Shown here in pieces: positions 53,501 to 62,357 of a stretch of DNA of 64,000 bases. The translations under genes were made by a program, and so were the position numbers. Under the pieces are notes generated by a model. That model searched no databases, was not told the origin of the DNA, and was given only the letters and a program-made list of their open reading frames with translations. Position 1 is the stretch's first letter. The number at the start of each line of letters is the position of its first letter. The stretch lies in NCBI GenBank assembly GCA_009910795.1, contig VMEE01000083.1:124001-188000 (forward strand), written 5' to 3'. The DNA is from Dehalobacter sp. CP (GTDB lineage Bacteria > Bacillota_B > Desulfitobacteriia > Desulfitobacteriales > Syntrophobotulaceae).

Positions 53501-56500
53501 GAGGCCTGCAGGACATCACCTACCAACATCGGGCTGGCGCTGCTGGCTAATCTTACAGCCGGAGATCTCGGCTATGTAACCACGGAAAGAATGCTGAGCC
53601 GGGTCAGGAATACGCTCCGGACGATCCAAGGAATGCCAAAATGGAATGGGCATATCTATAACTGGTACGATACGCAGACGCTGGAACCGCTTCACCCGAT
53701 CTATATTTCCACGGTCGATAGCGGCAATATGGCAGGCTATATGATCGCGCTGAAAAACGGTCTGGCCGAGATTTCAGGGAAACCACTGATCGGGCAAAAC
53801 ATGCTGCAGGGGTTCATGGATACTTATCTGCTGAGTCAGGAGAATGCCGGCACGGTGGATCCTGACGTCAGGGGATCTTTTGGCACAGAACTGAAAGCCA
53901 TCATGGCAAGTGAGCGAGCTGAAAAAGCCGGAGCGTTCGCAGGAATAACAGACCTTCAAACTTGTTATGCATTTGTAGACAAATGGGCAAAACTGACGCG
54001 CAATCATCTCGGAAATCCGGCAGATCAAAACGGAAATAGGGCTGAGAAACCCGAAACAGACCTCAGGCTGATCACAAAAGATTTTTGGCCGGAGGCTTTG
54101 GCTCGGATGCTTCAAGACGGAAAAAATGCGCTGGAATATTTTTTCCCGTTTCTGACCCTGCCTGACCTGCCTGATTCTTTGCGAAAGCTCGGGCAGTACC
54201 CAGTCAAATCTCTTATCCGGGAATATCTGGGCTTGCTGAACAATCTGGAAACCGCCGGTAAGGAATTACAGCCTTATCTCTATCGCGGGCTTAAACGAGC
54301 CGTTTTGACTTTGCTCCGGGCTGGGAAGCTACAGAAAGATCTTCATCATTTTGTGTACAGAATGAATTTCAAGCCCTTGTTTGACGACCAGATCAAGCTG
54401 TTTACGATCGGCTACAATTTAACAGAGCGGAAACGGGATAAATCCTATTATGACCTGCTGGCCTCGGAAGCCCGGCAGACCAGCCTGTTGGCAATTGCCA
54501 AAGGGGATGTGCCTCAAAGCCACTGGTTTAAGATGGCCCGGCCGCTGACCAGAATAAACGGCAGGCGCTGTCTGGTATCCTGGAGCGGAACCATGTTTGA
54601 GTTTTTAATGCCTTCTATCCTGTTTAAGGGCTATCGTGGAACGCTCCTTGATGAATCCTATCGCTCTGTGGTAAAGATTCAACAGGCGCATGCGGAAAAG
54701 GCCAAAATGCCGTGGGGGATATCCGAATCGGGATTTTTCTGTTTTGATATCCAGAACAATTACCAATATAAAGCTTTTGGCGTTCCGGGCTTAGGCCTGA
54801 AAAGAGGATTGTCCAAGGATATGGTCATATCCCCGTATTCGACTTTTATGGCGCTGCCGATTGATTTTAAAGCAAGTATGGAAAACCTCCGTTTGATGAA
54901 AAATAAAGGCTATAACGGTGTATTCGGACTGTTTGAAGCGATTGACTATACCAAAAGCAGGGTTCCGTATAATGAGGAATCCAGTATCGTCAAGAGCTAT
55001 ATGTCTCACCACCAGGGGATGAGCCTGATCGCCTTAGGGAATGTCCTTGGAGCAAACAGGATGCAGGAGCGTTTCCACCGGGAACCGGTCATCAAATCGA
55101 TTGAAATGCTGCTGCAGGAGCAGGTTCCGCTGAAAGAATATACGTTTAATCCGATGATCGAAGAAAACGGGGAAAAGGAAGTCCGCGCTATTTCCTGCAA
55201 ACTCGGAGAGAAACCTGTGGTCTACCTGAGTCCGAATACCCGGGTTCCGCGCTGCAGTTTCATTTCGAACCGGGAATATGCTGTCATGCTTACGCTTTCC
55301 GGTACAGGCTACAGTCAGTATAATCATCTTTTTCTGACCCGCTGGCGCAAAGATCCCGCCATGGACAGGTACGGAACATTTCTCTATGTCCAAAATCTTA
55401 ATTCGGGAAATCTTTGGTCGGCTACAGCCAAACCGGTTCAGACCCAGCCTGAGGAATACAAGGTAACCTGTTTTCCGAATACGGTCAAGTATATCCGCAA
55501 GGACGGAAATATCATCACGCAGACAGATGTATTCGTCGCCCCTGAGGATCCTGTAGAGATCAGGCGAATCACGCTGACCAATCAAAGCAGTTATTCCAGG
55601 GATCTTCAGCTGACAAGTTATATGGAAGTTGGTTTAGATGAACTCTCGGCGGATATGGCTCATCCCGCCTTCAGCAAGCTGTTCATCCAGACAAAGTATG
55701 AAAATAATACCCTTGTCGCTTTTCGGCGGCCGCGGCATTTGCACAACGCGGAACATTATATGATGCATACTTTGTTCAGTGAAGGAAATATGTTTGGGGA
55801 AACCGAGTATGAGACGGACAGAGTCAAATTTATCGGACGCGGACGAACACTGGCCGATCCCAGGGTCATGGATATTAATCAGCCTTTGTCCAATTCGGTA
55901 GGAGCGGTTCTTGATCCGATCTTAAGTCTGCGGGCCAGGGTGAGAGTTGATCCGGGAAGAACAGTATCTGTCTATTTCCTGACCGGATATGGAAACACGT
56001 TGGAATCCGTCCTTCAGCTTGCCCAGAAATACCGCAGCAGCTATGTGATCACGCAAGCCAGGGAATTGGCATGGTCGCAAAATCTAATGGAATTAACGAA
56101 CCTTCAACTGTCTTTTGGAGAAGCCAATATGATTTCAAGTCTGGCCGGGCAGGTCATCTACGGCTGCCCAATCCGGAAAAGCCCCGCAGCATCGAATCAG
56201 CTTGGACAAACTTCTCTCTGGTCTTATGGCATATCGGGTGACCTGCCGGTTGTCATGCTCAAGATTCAGGATAGCAGCCAGCTCAAGCTGGTCGATCAAA
56301 TCCTGACCATTCATGAATATTGGAAAATCAAAGGCCTCTACATCGACTTGGTTATTTTCAATGAGGACGAAACGGGATACTTTCAGGCAACCCAGGAAGT
56401 GATCATGGAAAAAATCAGCATCAGTCATGTTCGGAAACTTGTCAATAAACCCGGAGGCGTATTTCTCCTAAAAAAAGATCAGCTTTCCGGGGAGGCTGAT

Positions 56501-59170
56501 ATTCTGCTTCATACCGTCGCCAGCGTCATATTTTCCGGCGAAAACGGATCTTTAAACCACCAGATCATGAAGTGTCTGCGGGCTGGTGAAAAGATCATAG
56601 ACGAACCGGCTGCCAGTGAACAAACTTCTGGCGAAAGAATCACAATAGAACAAATCGCAGGCAACCGTATTACCAGCGGGCGGTCAGAAAAAGACAGCCT
56701 GCCTGTACAGAATGTATGTAAAACGCACCGCACTGTCCTGGAGAGTAAAAAGACAGAAGGCTTTAAGTTCTTTAACGGCTATGGCGGATTTACGGACAAC
56801 GGAAAAGAATACGTGATCATTAATGAGAAAGGTCAGCCAACCCCGCTGCCCTGGGTCAATGTAATCGCGAATGAAAAATTCGGGACAATTATTTCTGAAG
56901 CAGGGGCGAGCTATACCTGGTCTCAAAACAGCAGGGAGTACAAACTATCCCCGTGGTCAAACGATCCGCTGCTCGATGTCAGCGGGGAGGCTGTCTTTAT
57001 CAAGGATGAGGACTCCCAAGAGCACTGGTCGCCTCTGCCGCAGCCGGCGAGGGACAGCCAGCCGTATCTTATTAGGCATGGTCAAGGGTATACGGTGTTT
57101 GAACATTTCAGCTTTGGAATTAACCAGGAAACGACGGTCTTTATCCCGCTGGGGAAGAACCTGAAAATTACAGCGTTGAAGTTGACCAATAAAAATACGC
57201 TGCCAAAACGCCTCTCTGTCTATTATTATTTGGAATGGGTGCTGGGAGTCAACCGGGAACAAAACATGCCTTATTTGCTCACCGAGCTGCACGATACGAC
57301 CATCTTCTGCCGGAATGTCTACCAGGAAGAGTTTGCCGGAAGAGTGGCCTTCATCACCGGTTACGGTGCGGATTATCAAGCGTCAACGTCTGACCGTGCT
57401 GAATTCCTGGGCGCTGCCGGCAGCCTGGTAAAACCGGCAGGGATATCGGCTGTCCTTTCAGGTAAGATGGGTACGAACATCGACCCATGCGCAGTTCTTC
57501 AGCTTCAAGTAACCTTGGATCCTGGAGAAGAAAAAACGGTCTGCCTGCTGCTCGGGGATGAACAAAATAAAGAAACGGCACTTTCATTGATTCAGTCTTT
57601 TTGCAGTCCGGACAGCGTCACAGAGGCGTTTCAGGGCGTGTGCCGCTATTGGGATGATATTTTGTCGCGTATCCAGATCTTGACTCCAGAGCCGTCCTTT
57701 GATCTGCTGGTAAACCGTTGGCTGCTTTATCAGACCATTGTCTGCAGGATTTGGGCCCGGTCGGGATTTTATCAAACAGGCGGGGCTTACGGCTATAGGG
57801 ACCAGCTTCAGGATGTCATGCCCCTGGCCGTCATCAAACCGGAAATAACCCGCAAGCAGATTATCCTGCACAGTTCCAGACAGTTTCCGGAGGGAGATGT
57901 ACAGCACTGGTGGCATCCGGAGACCGGCAAAGGAATCAGAACAAAATTCTCAGATGACTTATTGTGGCTGCCTTACGTAACAGCAGACTATCTGGAGCAT
58001 ACCGAAGACTTCAGTATTTTAGAAGAGGTAACAAGCTTTCTAAAGCTCGAAGCCCTCGGGGAAAACGAAGATGAGCGTTATGCCATTCCGGAGACTTCGG
58101 AGCAGAGCGGTTCAGTATATGAGCACTGTGTGCGCGCGATAGACCGCAGCCTGCGCTTTGGCGGGCACGGCCTGCCTCTGATCGGAACCGGGGACTGGAA
58201 TGACGGTTTTAGTGCGATTGGCAGGGAAGGGAACGGAGAAAGCGTCTGGCTTGGCTGGTTTATTCTGGCAGTTCTTAAAAAGTTTATCCCGGTTTGTGCC
58301 AGAAAAGATGATAGCGAGAGAGTTGAAAAATATACCGGAATCGTCAACGAATTACAGGAGAGTATGGAGAAATATGGCTGGGATGGCTCCTGGTACAGGC
58401 GTGCTTATTATGATGACGGATCTCCGGTAGGTTCAATCACAAGCTCCGAGTGTCAAATTGATGCGATTGCCCAGTCCTGGTCCATTCTGTCCGGAAGTGC
58501 TTTAAAAAGCAGAGCAGCTGATGCCATGCTGGCAGTAGAAAGATATCTCTGGGATAAGGACGCAGCCCTGTTAAAGCTGCTGACACCACCATTTGATAAA
58601 ACGGATAAAAATCCCGGATATATCAAAGCCTATATTCCCGGAGTCAGAGAGAACGGTGGACAATATACCCATGCGGCTGCCTGGGCGGTTTTGGCGTTCA
58701 GTAAACTTGGCAGCAGGGATAAGGCGATGGAACTGTTTCAGATGCTGAATCCGGTCAACCACGCCCGTACCGGTATCGAAGTCAGTCAATATAAGGCAGA
58801 GCCCTATGTGATCGCTGCCGATGTGTATGCGGTTCAGCCGAATGTCGGAAGAGGCGGATGGACTTGGTACACCGGCGCTGCCGGATGGATGTATCAGGCG
58901 GCCCTGGAGGGTATTCTCGGGTTGCAGATTGCAGGGGACAAACTATCGTTAACCCCGTGTGTCCCGTCTAACTGGGAGTCATACTCCCTGACCTACCGGC
59001 ATAAGAATTCAACGTATCAAATTACGGTAAAGTGCCGGCAGCCGGCAGGTGCTGAAACTGGTGAAAGTATGACGTCTACTAAGATTAAAGTCGATGATAA
59101 AGTTCAGGATCATTTTCCAATTGCGTTAAGCGACGACGGCAAATACCATGTCGTTGAGATTTCCCTGTAA
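50525..59170 (+). CDS. Cyclic beta-1,2-glucan synthase-like protein (GT84/GH94)
   Basis: 2881 aa. It carries the order seen in cyclic beta-1,2-glucan synthases (NdvB/Cgs): N-terminal region, membrane helices (about 378-435), GT84 glycosyltransferase with LDADT (about 595) and the RTHRWIRGDWQ block (about 741), more membrane helices (about 778-930), a glycoamylase-like domain (about 950-1520), then a GH94 phosphorylase-like part with two beta-sandwich regions. GTGDWNDGF (about 2554) contains the GH94 general-acid aspartate. A low-complexity linker near 2020-2075 separates these. ATG 50525 follows TTGGGGTT. Known members make cyclic or linear beta-glucans from UDP-glucose at the membrane. The product here is not proved. 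Confidence 0.9.
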   Translation: MKISELAQFHNWLGLTPRGRSLLPVIKRQSAYIREAYSPINEYYYETEDVIPAAEWYLDNYYIISELITGLTKDISKEYESKLQYLKGGDNAGYPRIYLIIAEFLKQCEHELNFDQLKAFITGYQEEAPLSSAEIWAVPMMLKVLLLEKVYYQIERILYIQAERRKADDWLKTVFDGSTDAETPAAEMPPASGHDPEDVLTAIFMERISRKLKEHGLEAKILYNWLDNAASRQNTTVEKAVNSEHHFLTAQGAAMGKLVTDIKQINAENWSAFFENVSLVQQTLQKDPARIFDKMDFDSRDKYRHEIEGLAGKYKVTEIIVARTLEKLAAQNQSAPFNHVGYYLFGSGKVRLEKELADSWGRVKKSFHGIYCYLKLKPALSYLGLIFLATLIPFFIFLDLTKNNSGNVSSGSMLLGLIGALVLINGMAVCLINRLFCRMLSPNFLPKLYLDNGIPEQYKTIVVIPAIFNHPSKVRQQMKQLETHYLSNRDQNLCFAVLGDFADAPAAKQLGDDEIIQAGVKAAAKLNDKYGEERFFYFHRERKWNEKDKTWMGWERKRGKLIEFNRLLLHEGETSYFIQTGKPEAMQGIRYVITLDADTILPRDSARKLIGTIAHPMNEARLADNGKSIAYGYGIIQPRIGLTAASAFASPFARVFTGTAGIDPYTCAISDIYQDLFGEGIFTGKGIYDLKVFHAVTQNAFPDNRILSHDLIEGLYARTALATDIEFFDGYPTKFLSHTKRTHRWIRGDWQIARYMFQQDFSAVSRWKIFDNLRRSLETPFQIIILFLAVTALHQFSNQLAILVLLSLSLPLLLNIGGRLIDGSITFRIFKFELKLGISQILFSIAVLPYQAYNQLDAVFRSLGRQIITKRNLLEWETAADSETHLQLDPWNFYHRMARGIVMSLFFLSGYFYVSSLTGIILTILLISWLASPWLAYRMSLPYADSITEISSEDRRVLRMFSRQVWAYFDLFVNAENNYLPPDNIQLEPHKGEACRTSPTNIGLALLANLTAGDLGYVTTERMLSRVRNTLRTIQGMPKWNGHIYNWYDTQTLEPLHPIYISTVDSGNMAGYMIALKNGLAEISGKPLIGQNMLQGFMDTYLLSQENAGTVDPDVRGSFGTELKAIMASERAEKAGAFAGITDLQTCYAFVDKWAKLTRNHLGNPADQNGNRAEKPETDLRLITKDFWPEALARMLQDGKNALEYFFPFLTLPDLPDSLRKLGQYPVKSLIREYLGLLNNLETAGKELQPYLYRGLKRAVLTLLRAGKLQKDLHHFVYRMNFKPLFDDQIKLFTIGYNLTERKRDKSYYDLLASEARQTSLLAIAKGDVPQSHWFKMARPLTRINGRRCLVSWSGTMFEFLMPSILFKGYRGTLLDESYRSVVKIQQAHAEKAKMPWGISESGFFCFDIQNNYQYKAFGVPGLGLKRGLSKDMVISPYSTFMALPIDFKASMENLRLMKNKGYNGVFGLFEAIDYTKSRVPYNEESSIVKSYMSHHQGMSLIALGNVLGANRMQERFHREPVIKSIEMLLQEQVPLKEYTFNPMIEENGEKEVRAISCKLGEKPVVYLSPNTRVPRCSFISNREYAVMLTLSGTGYSQYNHLFLTRWRKDPAMDRYGTFLYVQNLNSGNLWSATAKPVQTQPEEYKVTCFPNTVKYIRKDGNIITQTDVFVAPEDPVEIRRITLTNQSSYSRDLQLTSYMEVGLDELSADMAHPAFSKLFIQTKYENNTLVAFRRPRHLHNAEHYMMHTLFSEGNMFGETEYETDRVKFIGRGRTLADPRVMDINQPLSNSVGAVLDPILSLRARVRVDPGRTVSVYFLTGYGNTLESVLQLAQKYRSSYVITQARELAWSQNLMELTNLQLSFGEANMISSLAGQVIYGCPIRKSPAASNQLGQTSLWSYGISGDLPVVMLKIQDSSQLKLVDQILTIHEYWKIKGLYIDLVIFNEDETGYFQATQEVIMEKISISHVRKLVNKPGGVFLLKKDQLSGEADILLHTVASVIFSGENGSLNHQIMKCLRAGEKIIDEPAASEQTSGERITIEQIAGNRITSGRSEKDSLPVQNVCKTHRTVLESKKTEGFKFFNGYGGFTDNGKEYVIINEKGQPTPLPWVNVIANEKFGTIISEAGASYTWSQNSREYKLSPWSNDPLLDVSGEAVFIKDEDSQEHWSPLPQPARDSQPYLIRHGQGYTVFEHFSFGINQETTVFIPLGKNLKITALKLTNKNTLPKRLSVYYYLEWVLGVNREQNMPYLLTELHDTTIFCRNVYQEEFAGRVAFITGYGADYQASTSDRAEFLGAAGSLVKPAGISAVLSGKMGTNIDPCAVLQLQVTLDPGEEKTVCLLLGDEQNKETALSLIQSFCSPDSVTEAFQGVCRYWDDILSRIQILTPEPSFDLLVNRWLLYQTIVCRIWARSGFYQTGGAYGYRDQLQDVMPLAVIKPEITRKQIILHSSRQFPEGDVQHWWHPETGKGIRTKFSDDLLWLPYVTADYLEHTEDFSILEEVTSFLKLEALGENEDERYAIPETSEQSGSVYEHCVRAIDRSLRFGGHGLPLIGTGDWNDGFSAIGREGNGESVWLGWFILAVLKKFIPVCARKDDSERVEKYTGIVNELQESMEKYGWDGSWYRRAYYDDGSPVGSITSSECQIDAIAQSWSILSGSALKSRAADAMLAVERYLWDKDAALLKLLTPPFDKTDKNPGYIKAYIPGVRENGGQYTHAAAWAVLAFSKLGSRDKAMELFQMLNPVNHARTGIEVSQYKAEPYVIAADVYAVQPNVGRGGWTWYTGAAGWMYQAALEGILGLQIAGDKLSLTPCVPSNWESYSLTYRHKNSTYQITVKCRQPAGAETGESMTSTKIKVDDKVQDHFPIALSDDGKYHVVEISL

Positions 59171-59329
59171 ATCAGGAAGACTTTCCTGTGAATCGTCAAG
59201 ATTTTCTTAGGAAAATAAAAGTGAAAGCAGGATTTTAGCGTTTTGTATGGAAATTGATTGGTAAAATTGAATAAATACAAAGATGAACAAAAGACAGCTA
59301 AAAGATAATCAGGAAAGAGAGGAGTTAGC

Positions 59330-60133
59330 ATGGGAAAAGCTCACGAAATCGAATATAAGATCTACGGGGATGACATGCAGTTTGTTGAGGTTGAATTGGA
59401 CCCGGCTGAAAGTGTGATTGCGGAAGCAGGAGCCTTAATGTTTATGGAACCGGGCATTCAGATGGAAACCATCTTTGGGGACGGATCCGGACAGGGAGAA
59501 AACAGGGGACTTACCGGGAAACTATTTGGAGCAGGAAAAAGGCTTCTGACAGGAGAAAGCCTTTTTATGACCCTATTTACCAACTGTGGGGCAGGCAAAG
59601 CGCATGCTTCTTTTGCGGCCCCTTATCCCGGGAAAATCATCCCGGTTGATCTGACTGCGTATCATGGTAAAGTAATTTGTCAAAAGGATGCCTTTCTGTG
59701 TGCCGCAAAAGGGGTAGCGATCGGCATCGAATTCAACAAAAGACTCGGAACCGGATTCTTTGGCGGTGAAGGATTTATTATGCAGAAACTTGAGGGAGAC
59801 GGCCTGGCTTTCCTGCATGCCGGCGGGACCATTGTCGAGAGGGAGCTTCGGCCGGGAGAAACCCTCAGGGTCGATACCGGCTGTCTCGTCGGAATGACGG
59901 GCAGCGTTTGCTATGATATTCAGTTTGTCGGAGGCATTAAAACTGCTTTTTTTGGCGGGGAAGGACTATTCTTTGCAACTGTTTCCGGCCCCGGCAAAGT
60001 TTGGCTGCAGTCTCTGCCATTCAGCCGTCTCGCGGACAGAATTATAGCTTCCGCACCGAGGCTTGGCGGGGCCCAGAAGGGCGAGGGGAGTATCCTTGGA
60101 GGACTTGGGAACCTTCTGGATGGAGATAGATAA
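59330..60133 (+). CDS. AIM24/TIGR00266-family protein
   Basis: 267 aa. ATG 59330 has GAGAGGAG upstream. Beta-rich AIM24 fold with the family motifs [33 protein letters not shown] in pattern, and [23 protein letters not shown]. Glycine-rich C-terminus ([10 protein letters not shown]). No membrane helix. The family is widespread and its molecular role is unclear; it is sometimes linked to membranes or tellurium resistance. It is separated from the prohibitin-like gene by a terminator. Confidence 0.9.
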   Translation: MGKAHEIEYKIYGDDMQFVEVELDPAESVIAEAGALMFMEPGIQMETIFGDGSGQGENRGLTGKLFGAGKRLLTGESLFMTLFTNCGAGKAHASFAAPYPGKIIPVDLTAYHGKVICQKDAFLCAAKGVAIGIEFNKRLGTGFFGGEGFIMQKLEGDGLAFLHAGGTIVERELRPGETLRVDTGCLVGMTGSVCYDIQFVGGIKTAFFGGEGLFFATVSGPGKVWLQSLPFSRLADRIIASAPRLGGAQKGEGSILGGLGNLLDGDR

Positions 60134-60183
60134 AAGATAAAAGAAAAAAGAAAAATGATTTGATGGGATCATCGGAATTTCCA

Positions 60184-60226
60184 ATAAAAAAACAGCTCGT
60201 ATTCCTTTGAAAGAATGCGGGCTGTT
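60184..60226. terminator. Bidirectional terminator between convergent genes
   Basis: AACAGCTCGTATTC (60191-60204) pairs with GAATGCGGGCTGTT (60213-60226) with G-U pairs. Seven A residues on the left make a strong U tract for the minus strand; TTTC on the right is weaker for the plus strand. Confidence 0.85.
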
Positions 60227-60293
60227 TCATCATTACCTAATGATATTAAAATCCCTAAATATCTAAATATACTGAGTTAATTATTCCATATAA

Positions 60294-61136
60294 TTATTTG
60301 CTCAGATTATTGATATCGATAAACGGAACAGCGCCGCTGCCTGTCACGGTCGGCAGTTTGCCGTCCCACTTCTTAATCGCTTCAAGCTGAGCTTCAATTT
60401 TACGCAGTTCCACCAGTTCAGGGGTAATAACATCCTTCTGCAGCTTCAGGGCTTCTGCTTCGGCCTTGGCCTGTTCAATCTGCTGCTGGGCTTCGACTTG
60501 GATTCTCTGGAGATCGAGGTTTGCTTTTAAGGCTTGCTGTTCAGCGATCTGTTTCTCCTCAATAGCCTGATTGAATTGATCACTGAAGTCAAATTCGGTG
60601 ATGTTGATATCGTCCAGTCCCATATAGTAAACGGCAAGCTTCTTGCCAAGTATCTCTTTGACTTTGGCGCTGACTTCCGAACGTTTAGAGATCAGCTCTT
60701 CCGCGGTGTACTGAGCGGTTACAGCCTTGAGCGATTCACTGACGGCCGGGTCGACAACTTTTTCTTTATATTCCAGGCCTACATCCTGGTAGAGCTTGTT
60801 GACATTTTCCGGATTAAGCCGGTAATTGACAGCGATCGTTGTATTCACGACCTGAAGGTCCTTGGAAGAGGTGGTTTGGTCAGACTGGTCTTTCTGAAGC
60901 CGGACTTCAACTGGAATAATATCCTGGATAAATGGTACAATGATGTGGAATCCTTCATCCAAAACGTACGGCATAACTTTACCAAGCTGGACGATAACGC
61001 CCCGGTGGCCAGGTTCAACGATTACGTAGCCTTTGAAACCGATCATGGCGGCAATGAGCGCAATAATAAGTACAATTGGAATAATTTTTATCCAGAATCT
61101 TCTTCTGGGTTTGGCCGGAGTGATGTTTTCCTCCAT
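60294..61136 (-). CDS. Prohibitin-like SPFH/Band 7 membrane protein
   Basis: 280 aa from the ATG at 61136 (AGAGGAG upstream). One N-terminal membrane helix (about 15-35) follows a basic segment. The SPFH domain (about 36-200) starts VEPGHRGVIVQLGKV, with LDEGFHIIVPFIQ, then a long coiled coil (about 195-250) rich in Ala, Glu and Gln. Such proteins form rings in membrane microdomains and interact with proteases such as FtsH. It is convergent with the AIM24 gene. No NfeD-type partner is adjacent. Confidence 0.9.
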   Translation of the reverse strand: MEENITPAKPRRRFWIKIIPIVLIIALIAAMIGFKGYVIVEPGHRGVIVQLGKVMPYVLDEGFHIIVPFIQDIIPVEVRLQKDQSDQTTSSKDLQVVNTTIAVNYRLNPENVNKLYQDVGLEYKEKVVDPAVSESLKAVTAQYTAEELISKRSEVSAKVKEILGKKLAVYYMGLDDINITEFDFSDQFNQAIEEKQIAEQQALKANLDLQRIQVEAQQQIEQAKAEAEALKLQKDVITPELVELRKIEAQLEAIKKWDGKLPTVTGSGAVPFIDINNLSK

Positions 61137-61370
61137 AGAATTCTCCTCTTTTCTGGTTTTGTCTGGAAACTAATTTTATCTTATCATATCATATGAGGGG
61201 AGTGAAGGCCAGAATATGCAGGGTGTTATTTCTTCACATGTTTTAAAGTTACAGATCATTGTATTACCCGAATTATGAATACATAATACATTTTTGCTGG
61301 GCATTTACTATTATCTTTTTTTTGTATTAAATAATTGATGTACCCATTTCATTAGAAGGGCTGTGAGATT

Positions 61371-62357
61371 TTGCCTAAGAAGAAAAAACTGCCGCCTGTT
61401 TTGGCGTTAATCAGAGATAATATTGTTGAATATCAGAACCCGCTGGCTTTGAAGCCAAAGGAGATAGCTTCCTGGGTAAAAGATTTAAAGCTGCCCCAAA
61501 AAGGTGAGATCCTGTTTTATACAGGCAGTGAATATCAGCTTTTGCCGTATATTGATTCACTTGTCAAGACACTGATTTATGTCGATTCGTCCAGCAGCCT
61601 CTTCTCCTGGCTGATGGGAGCAAGAAAGATTGTGAATAAGACCGGTATTAATGCGGAGAAGATCTATGCTTCTGTCTTGGCCAAAGACAAAGAAAGATTC
61701 TATTCTGTAAATTATAAAGCCGCAATCATTTTGCAAAAGCTTGGTTATGATCTTTGCTATGACCCTCAGGCAGATATGTATACCGGTGCTTTGCTGGATG
61801 AACTTGGTTTTTGGCAAGAATTAAAGTCCTATGCTGCAGTCTTGGCTGAACGCATTAGAAAGACCGAAGCAAAAGTTGTTGTCTGCACTTCGCCGCATGC
61901 AGCGGAAATGTTCAAGCTCGTTTATCCAAAATTGGTTAACTTTCCGGATATTCAGGTGAAGACTTTTATCGAATTAGTCTGGGAAAAAAGGCATTTGCTT
62001 CCTGCTGTTGATGAAAAGGACCCGGTGGTTATCCATGATTCCTGCCGGATGGCCAGGGAACTTGGCATATCCCAGGAGATCAGAGATGTTCTGGATGCAG
62101 TCGGTGTAAAATATATCGAGCCGCTGCGCTGCAGAGAGTGGACAACCTGCTGCGGAGGCCCGAGTAAAATGCTGTTTCCCGAGATATCCAAAACCATTTC
62201 CAAACGCAGAGTCGTTGAATTGGCGGATACCGGAGCAAAGCGGGCTTTGATATCCTGCCCATACTGCTTATCTTCACTGGAAAGCGGTGTCGATAAGAAT
62301 CATCCGATGATCATGGATGATATGGTTGAATTCTTATTTAGGGGGTTTAAAGATTAA
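61371..62357 (+). CDS. LutA/HdrB-like (Fe-S)-binding oxidoreductase subunit
   Basis: 328 aa from TTG 61371, with GAAGGG upstream. A C-terminal cysteine-rich CCG domain holds HDSCRMAREL, TTCCGGPSKMLFPE and SCPYCLSSL; the N-terminal half matches CCG more loosely without the cysteines. The family includes LutA and GlpC/HdrB subunits, which pass electrons via special Fe-S clusters. It is translationally coupled to the LutB-like gene (TAATG). Together they likely oxidise a hydroxy-acid such as lactate or glycolate; no LutC or LldG is visible. Confidence 0.88.
   Translation: MPKKKKLPPVLALIRDNIVEYQNPLALKPKEIASWVKDLKLPQKGEILFYTGSEYQLLPYIDSLVKTLIYVDSSSSLFSWLMGARKIVNKTGINAEKIYASVLAKDKERFYSVNYKAAIILQKLGYDLCYDPQADMYTGALLDELGFWQELKSYAAVLAERIRKTEAKVVVCTSPHAAEMFKLVYPKLVNFPDIQVKTFIELVWEKRHLLPAVDEKDPVVIHDSCRMARELGISQEIRDVLDAVGVKYIEPLRCREWTTCCGGPSKMLFPEISKTISKRRVVELADTGAKRALISCPYCLSSLESGVDKNHPMIMDDMVEFLFRGFKD

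Noticed and set aside
60534..61196. 220-aa plus-strand open frame opposite the prohibitin-like gene
   Set aside because: It is the antisense of a well-supported SPFH gene, has no ribosome binding site and no recognisable domain.
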